Assembly (NCBI GenBank): GCA_002105175.1
Contig: MCGE01000059.1
Location: forward strand, 1-64,000
DNA: 64,000 bases
Direction: 5' to 3'
Source: Absidia repens
Taxonomy: Eukaryota; Mucoromycota; Mucoromycetes; Mucorales; Cunninghamellaceae
Below the pieces are notes generated by a model. That model had not been told where the DNA came from, did not search any database, and saw only the letters and a list, made by a program, of their open reading frames with translations. This document shows positions 57,990 to 64,000 of the stretch, one piece after another (positions within the stretch are counted from its first letter, which is position 1; every line of letters begins with the position of its first letter). The position numbers and the translations under genes were made by a program.

Positions 57990-58774
57990 CGATCTAAGAC
58001 TGCCAACCATTTACTTCATGGGACAAGACAGGGAAAGTAGCTCTAGTGGGTGAACAAGAGAGCGAGTGTGTGGTAGAGCACTCACGGAACAGTTACAATA
58101 GCAACATTGTTCATATATAGTGGGTCAGTGAATGGCTAATAAAAAGGCATATTTTATTGAAGCATATTGGTAGATACTAAAACTAAAGACGAAAGGCTCA
58201 TTGTAAAAGGGAAACTTTATGGATTGATCAGTTAAAGGACGGTTGAAAGAAACTAATGTGCAATCTAGAGAATGGTCATTACTATTTTAAAGAGAAAACT
58301 GTAAAATTAAATCTAATATATTGTATAGTACAAAGCATGGGAAACTCTGAAGGAGTGATCTTCTTATTGAAGAATAAAATTGGCGAACACTAATCTAATG
58401 AGGCGATGGTAGAGATCTATTATACAGGACAAAACATGAGAGAGACTAATGGGACACTTTTCATTGGAGCAGTAAAAAGAGACATATTTATTTAGATATA
58501 GATTCAAACTATGGACTAACTAAAACTAAGCAAATCTAATGACGACTTCAAAAAGCTAACTAATGGTGCCCTCTGATCCTAGATCCAAAATGAAAGGGTT
58601 TCCCCATGCATCTTGTAATCCCTGAGCTGAAACCCCTTTTATATTAGTCGTGACACTAATCTAAGTCCAAAATAACCTGAAAATAATTGAATGGTGAAAA
58701 AAAAATGGAAAGAAAAAAGAAAAAATGGAAGGACAGGTAAATAAATAAACATCCACGTGGGCGGCATTTGAAAT
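57990..58774 (-). repeat. E-box interspersed repeat, copy G
   Basis: On the minus strand: TTTCAAATGCCGCCCACGTGG (58774-58753), T/C tract, core (GGGATTACAAGATGCATGGG) and modules with CTAAATAAATATG, TTCAATAAGAAG and TTCAATAAAATATGCC, then GAACAATGTTGCTATTGTAAC and the CTCTTGTTCACCCACT block. Its 5' edge lies about 60 nt beyond the stop codon of the NmrA-like gene. Confidence 0.85.
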
Positions 58775-58836
58775 ACTTTATTGGGTAAATAAATTTCATT
58801 TTAATCTTATACGTACGAAAAAGAAAAAAAAAAGTA

Positions 58837-59842
58837 CTATTCAAGTTGATGTTTATGAGCAGACAAGTATTGCTCAAGGGTTTCAGGATCACGGCCCAGC
58901 AAGATGGGCAATCCACGACTCTGCTGAATCCCATTTTCGTTAAATTCCACAAGGGCATAGGCGATACGATGGGGTAAATGAGCATACTGAGTCAACATGT
59001 CATAGCGAGCAACGGAGTCATATTGGACATAAGAAATGGATCGACCAAGTACTTTGGATAAAACAGCCGCTGTCGAAGTAGGCGTCATCACCTGGCTAAT
59101 CATTTCATATACTGAGTCACCATGCTTGTCAATCGGGTCTTGCAATACACGCGCCGCCACCGTTCCAATGTCTCGAGGGCTGACCCATGCCAACGTTTCT
59201 TCAGGATCAGATGCACCAGGGTACTGATGTTTGTGCTTGATACTATGGGAATCGAAATTCACAATGTTGGACATGAACCGCCCAGGCCGAAGACATACCA
59301 GTCGCTTGCGTCCAGGAAGTTCAAGAAGTGCCTTCTCCGATTGCCAATGATCTTCAGCGCTAAAATTGCATCTCCATCCTATTTTTTTTTTTTTTTTTTT
59401 TTTTGACCAGAAAAATAAATAAATAAATTAGCGTCCCTATGTTCAATCCGCCTGTCATCTTCTTCGGTTCTCTTCCTCCCGACTTACGTTCACCAGCGCA
59501 ATACGAGGAAATATCAACGACCTGTTCCACCCCCGAGGCATAAGCCGTGGCAGCCAACTGAGATTTGAGTTGTGCCATGTTCACGTCGCTTTGATCCGCT
59601 TGCACTAATAAGAGCAAACGAGTGTACTGGCCACCATGCATAGCTTGATCAAAAGGTGTCAAATCATTGTAGTCTCCTTGTACAAGTGTCAGAAGATGTT
59701 GGTGGGCGGGAAACAGGTTATTGGCTTTGGATGGGTTACGGACATAGGCTGTGACACGCACTCCGTTTTCCAATAAAATATTCACTGCAGCACTACCTAC
59801 ATTACCAGTAGCACCAATTACAAATACGTGTTGTTCAGTCAT
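58837..59842 (-). CDS. NmrA-like NAD(P)-binding protein
   Basis: Atypical short-chain-dehydrogenase fold protein of the NmrA/HSCARG type: a redox-sensing regulator or an NAD(P)H oxidoreductase (family knowledge). Exons 59842-59488 and 59378-58837; 298 residues. The Rossmann motif is GATGNVGSAAVNILL (G10, G13, G16). Further landmarks are AYVRNPSKA, SSYCAGE, RCNFSAEDHWQSEKALLELPG and LRPGRFMSNI. Two AG sites could end the intron; only the one giving RWRCNFSAEDH keeps the frame. It is divergent from the right carotenoid oxygenase across 772 nt, and a broken copy sits beside the left one. Catalytic residues were not identified, so enzyme or sensor is open. Confidence 0.88.
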
Positions 59843-60614
59843 GGTAAGTTTGTTTTATTAAGAGCAATAGAGAGATCACCTCCAAAAAAAGAAAAATGGT
59901 GGACTATTTAACTAGGAACGATCACGGGGTTATTTTATCCGAGTTAATTTAATGGGCCAATAGACTGCCTTGACAGTAAGCGAGAAGAAGAAGAAAAAAG
60001 TCCATTGACTGAACTTGGCGATTTTAGCTGGAGACGGCCATTCAATCGGGAGTTATTTACTTTTTGCCTCATAAAACATGATGGAGACATAAAAACTGAG
60101 GTGAAATATAAATAAAGTGAATTAGTATAACATCCATGTATAATGGACTTGTCACGCATGACGAGAAACGGGGCAAAAAACGATGATCATACAACCTTCC
60201 AGCGTGTGCGGTGTTTCAAATATAAAAAGGTTTGACTGAACTGCACGGCAATTAAGGAATAATTTAGTAGCCGTGTCCATCAAGCAGTCAAAATTTTCCA
60301 TGGAAAAGAAAAACTCCTGTGATTTGATAGCCTAATGTTTCTGAAAGAAAAGCGTAGATTAAATAACGCCCAAAAAAAAAAAAAAAATCGTGTAAGAGGG
60401 AGGGTCAAAGTCGGTGGGTGTGCCTTATAGGGCAATTATAAAGAAATGAAAAAAATCGTTGGTAGTGTCAGTCGGCAATTAGCGGTACTAAGTGACCTTA
60501 CCGTTGCCTCATGAGAGAAAATAAATATTATATAAATATGTGAAGTACTTTTGATATCAATTCTTTTTTTTTTTCCTTAATTCATTATCATTCCCCTCTC
60601 TTATTTATCTTACA
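59843..60614. promoter_or_regulatory. Divergent promoter, NmrA-like / right carotenoid oxygenase
   Basis: 772 nt, against 387 nt between the broken NmrA fragment and the left oxygenase. Shared parts are at both ends: TTATCCGAGT..CCAATAGACT (about 59936-59968, matching 53919-53953), and the CAGTCGGCAATTAGCGGTAC plus TATAAATATG block. About 380 nt in the middle (60020-60440) has no obvious counterpart on the left. Confidence 0.6.
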
Positions 60615-62638
60615 ATGTCTTTTCCTTCTCTGGATCAATTTTTTACGCAAATCGACTCGATTGCGGAAGTTCAAAAAAATTCCTGTCACCGTAATGCCGT
60701 TGAAGTGCCTGACCCCATTTGGATCGATGTTCAAGGCAAATTGCCATCCTGGTTAAATGGTGTTCTTTACAGAATTGGTAAAAACTCGTCCTTCTATTAA
60801 AATGAAGATAATTGTCTAGGAATAAAACTGACCTTGCCTTTTTGTTTTTTTGGAAATAGGTCCTGGCAAATTTATTTTGGGCGATCAACAAGAAGGTGCT
60901 CGATCCATTACCATCACTCATGCCTTTGATGGCTTGGCGTACATCCATCGATTTGAATTCGATGCTGCTCAACAAAAGGTGCGGTACAACTCACGTCACA
61001 CGGCCAAGACACTTGAGAAAGAAGTATTGGAAAACCCCTTTGGCGGGTATGCCACTTACGGTACTGTGTATGCCATTGGTGCTGCTTGGCATCGATTTAT
61101 GGATTTCTTGGCTCGTTCTAACAAAAAAGGCTTACGATACGAAGACATGGACCCTTCGTCTAGATCTGTGAATGTCACCCTTACACCCAACTTCCCTCTT
61201 CCTTCCACCTGGGATGGCACTCCTCAACAGCGCATTCTTGTTGCTAAAACCGATTCGAATACGCTTCAAAAAGTCCATCATGATACACTGGGTAAACAAG
61301 CAAAAAAAAAAAAATCATGCATGCGGCAAACATTTCCAACCCCGCTCATCCCTTTTCTTTTTTTTTTTTAAAAAAAAAAAAATAGAACCCGAGAAGCTTT
61401 TTAATTATTCTTCCTATGATCCTCGACTTAATGGTCAGCTTTCAGCATCCCACCATCAACATGATGATACCACTCAAGAAACATTCAATGTCACCATGTC
61501 CATTGGCCCCAATGCCTGTTTGAAGGTATTCAAAATTGACGATGCCACCGGTGCCGCAACCGTATTGGCGGAGATTCGCGATAACCTGGATGCCAGCAAC
61601 ACGCCTTTCAAGCCAGCTTACATCCACTCATTCTGGATGACGCAACATTATGTGGTGGTCCCTATTTCACCTATTTATTTCCGCAACCAAGGTTTGGATC
61701 TTGCCGTCTCTGGTAACTTGATGGGATCAATGGAATGGCATCAAGATGAACCTACGCTATTCTATGTTGTCTCTCGTGATCCTTCTGTCGGCCATATTGC
61801 TACTATTCCTGTTGATTCGCATTTTGCTTTCCATACCGTTCATGGTCGTGATTTTATTGATCCCGCTACAGGTCATGCCGTGCTAGAACTCAACACCCAA
61901 GCATTTGATGGTTGCGAAACTCCCTTCCAAGTCCATAACCTCGTCAATGTAGCCCGTGCCAATGATATTGCTGCCCGTGATCAAGATGAAGCCGACAGAA
62001 AGAAAGCACAGAAGACTGTCCATGGAATTACGTAAGCACAGGCTTTTCTCCAAAAAAAAAAAAAAAAAAAAAAACTTCACACTGACTGTTATCTTATTTA
62101 TTTCTATAGGACACCACCCAGCACTGTGACAACATTTGGTGATTTGCGACGCTACCGAGTGGTGTTAGACAAGGACGCGCCTCAGACGTCATCTACTGCT
62201 AGTTATCGGGTATTGGCCAAGAATGCAGAATTTGCACGTGTGCATCCGTCGTTCCAATTCAAAGATTACCGATTTGTGTACTTCAACTATATTGTAGCAG
62301 GCGTGGCCGGTCAACAAGGCGAACGCTACGGGATCAAAAAAATTGATCTTTTGGATGGTCAAGAAACCGTGTGGCAACCTGACACTCACAACGCCTATGT
62401 GTGTTCCGAACCTATCTTTGTCCCACGACCCGGTGCCACCGATGAAGATGATGGTGCGATCCTTAGTTTGACCAGTGTGTTTGATAACAGAGGTCCCGAG
62501 CATGATCATTGTTACATGTTGGTCCTGAAGGCAGCCGATTTCTCTGAACTTGCACGTATCCCCCTCGGCCAATTTACTGCTACCACGTTCCATGGCTCTT
62601 TTGTGGATCACGAATTTATCACCAACTCATATAATTAG
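60615..62638 (+). CDS. Carotenoid cleavage oxygenase, right copy
   Basis: Paralogue of the gene at 54214 with the same reaction class. Exons 60615-60777, 60860-61291, 61386-62031 and 62110-62638; 589 residues, each exon exactly as long as its partner in the left copy. The likely iron-binding His residues are all kept (ASHHQHDD, PAYIHSF, FAFHTVHG, TTFHGSF). Differences cluster in exon 2 (KTLEKEV for KAYEKEV; GYATYGT for GHGSFGT) and exon 4, while most of exon 3 is almost identical at DNA level. Introns have diverged in sequence. Both copies appear functional. Sub-functionalisation, for example on different apocarotenoids, is possible but not shown. Confidence 0.93.
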
Positions 62639-62811
62639 TCACACTCTGCCACTCCTTGCACTTTTGATTGTCTTTTCTTTTTTTTTTTTTTAAGAAAATA
62701 AATAAATACAACTTTTTTTTTCTATAAAGGAAAACTCACAAATGCTTATTGTCGACACTACCAGAGGTAGTGGTTTTTTTTTTTGTTTGGTTCATAGACA
62801 GACACCAAAAA

Positions 62812-63630
62812 TATTTCAAAATCCGCTCACGCATTTTTATTATTTTTGTAGCCTCACCGACGTTTTTCTTTTCGTACCTCTTTCTTTTCCTTTTCTTTTT
62901 TCATTCCATTTTTTTTTTTTTTTCACCATTCAACTCCTATGGGGTTATGTTGAACTTAGAATAGTGTCAGGACTAGTTTAGAAGGGTTCTCAGCTCAGGG
63001 ATTGCAACATGCATGGGGAAACCCTTTCATTTTGGAATCAGGATTTAGAACCACCATTAGTTGACTCTTTGGAGCTTTCATTAGCTTAGTTTAGTGTTAG
63101 CTTGTCCATATATTGTATCTCTGTCTGAATAAAATATGTCTCTTTTTACTTGCTTTATTGCAAACAAATGTCACTTTAGTCTCTTTTATGTCTTGTACAA
63201 GAGATCTCCCTTTTTATCATCGCTGCCCTTTAGATTATTATTGACGATTGGTATGCTTTACGAAAAGATACCCATTTCAGTTTTCTCTTGCTTTTTATTA
63301 TACACTATGCTATAATACGTTCCACAGTTGTGTTTTTATATCAGTGTTAGCCATTCTTTAAATCTCTCATCATGGTCTCCAGCTAGCTGTCTCATTTGAA
63401 TCCCTTGTTAGCATATCGTCCCTTTACTTTAATGTCTACCATATTCCTTTCAATAAAATATGTTCTGTTTTTATTACTCTTTATATAATGGGCAAAGTCA
63501 TGAGTGTGACTCTTTTGTGAGTGTCCCGTCAAACACCTGCTTTCTAGCCCACCCACTCACTATGGTCACTTTTCCCACCTCAGCACCCCCCCCCACCAGC
63601 GACCGCTTTTGCGGTTCTAGGCTAGTTAGT
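62812..63630 (+). repeat. E-box-family interspersed repeat, copy H
   Basis: 5' edge ATTTCAAAATCCGCTCACGCA, T/C tract with an inserted CTCACCGACG segment, CACCATTCAACTCCTATGGGG, core GGGATTGCAACATGCATGGGG, CTGAATAAAATATG (63125), a weak second module, TTTCAATAAAATATG (63448), CACCTGCTTTCTAGCC and GGTTCTAGG (63614). Part of the segmental duplication with copy F. Confidence 0.85.
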
Positions 63631-63670
63631 ATGAAACGCAATCTTATTCCCAATCTACCATTAATAGTGA

Positions 63671-63952
63671 GCTTGAATCAGTATTGGAACCTGAACCAGC
63701 GGCATTTTGAAGAAATAAAATACAAATATGCAAGGGGCAACCGTTTCGTTTTGGATTCATGACTGAGGGGAACCCTAATAGGCCGGTCTTTGTTTTAAAA
63801 GCAGTACTATAGAAAACTTTATTAGCTCAAGTTAGTGTTAGTTGTCATATTTTAGATCTTCATCTGAATAAAAGTAAAGGCTTGCTCCTTTTTTTTTTTA
63901 CTATTCATCTCTCTCATACACTCAAGTACCTTGTCGAATTGGTAAATAGATC
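63671..63952 (+). repeat. Interspersed repeat, divergent subfamily copy I
   Basis: GCTTGAATCAGTATTGGAAC, GGCATTTTGAAGAAAT, ATGCAAGGGGCAACC, AGTTAGTGTTAGTTGTCAT, CATCTGAATAAAAG, CATCTCTCTCATA and AATAGATCC. Closest to copy B at 27471. It follows copy H almost directly. Confidence 0.7.
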
Positions 63953-64000
63953 CGAAAGAGACATGCGGTACTGAAATTAGTATACAATGTTTCAAGGTTA

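Noticed and set aside
57990..58774. Repeat copy G as a 3' UTR of the NmrA-like gene
   Set aside because: It is on the same strand and close to the stop, but the same sequence occurs unlinked to NmrA genes at other sites, so it is an inserted repeat (it could still be co-transcribed).

Overview
The window is nuclear DNA of a filamentous fungus, most likely an early-diverging Mucoromycota (Mucorales-type) species. Three things point there. Genes are cut by many short introns (mostly 50-110 nt, GTAAG...YAG). Intergenic and intronic DNA is AT-rich with very long A/T runs. There are two carotenoid-cleavage oxygenases of the fungal apocarotenoid/trisporoid type. No rRNA, tRNA, CRISPR array, phage or bacterial operon was seen. 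All gene models come from reading splice sites by eye. For every complete multi-exon model the summed coding length is a multiple of three, except where a frameshift is stated.

Layout, left to right: NRAMP metal transporter (-, 3' end off-window, two apparent frameshifts); three-RRM TIA1/Nam8-like RNA-binding protein (-); Rax2-like polarity protein with a long tail and terminal SH3 (+, one apparent frameshift); CTF18 clamp-loader subunit (+); a gap with interspersed repeats; Vsb1-like SulP-STAS-cNMP vacuolar transporter (+); D-2-hydroxyglutarate/D-lactate dehydrogenase (+); Rcf2-like HIG1 protein (-); Crz1-like C2H2 factor (+); a Pro/His-rich ORF (-); BRAP2/Etp1 ubiquitin ligase (-); DHHC palmitoyltransferase (-); a small Cys-rich secreted peptide (-); cytochrome c peroxidase (-); a peroxisomal PMP47-type carrier (+); a long coiled-coil protein (-); a small secreted peptide with three PPAS repeats (+). 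The right end holds a segmental duplication. Each copy has an NmrA-like oxidoreductase (-) divergent from a carotenoid oxygenase (+), followed by a copy of the interspersed repeat. In the left copy the NmrA gene is reduced to a broken 5' fragment.

The housekeeping genes do not form a pathway; they are a typical dispersed fungal gene order. The one functional cluster is the NmrA/carotenoid-oxygenase pair, which may act together on apocarotenoids (inference).

The feature least explained by known families is a roughly 0.6-0.9 kb non-coding repeat present in at least seven long copies, plus three copies of a divergent subfamily, on both strands and only between genes. Its 5' edge carries a CCGCCCACGTGAA (E-box) motif. 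A pyrimidine tract follows, then a well-conserved core, then successive imperfect modules that each carry an AATAAA signal. It resembles a mobile or amplified polymerase II transcription unit without a coding region.
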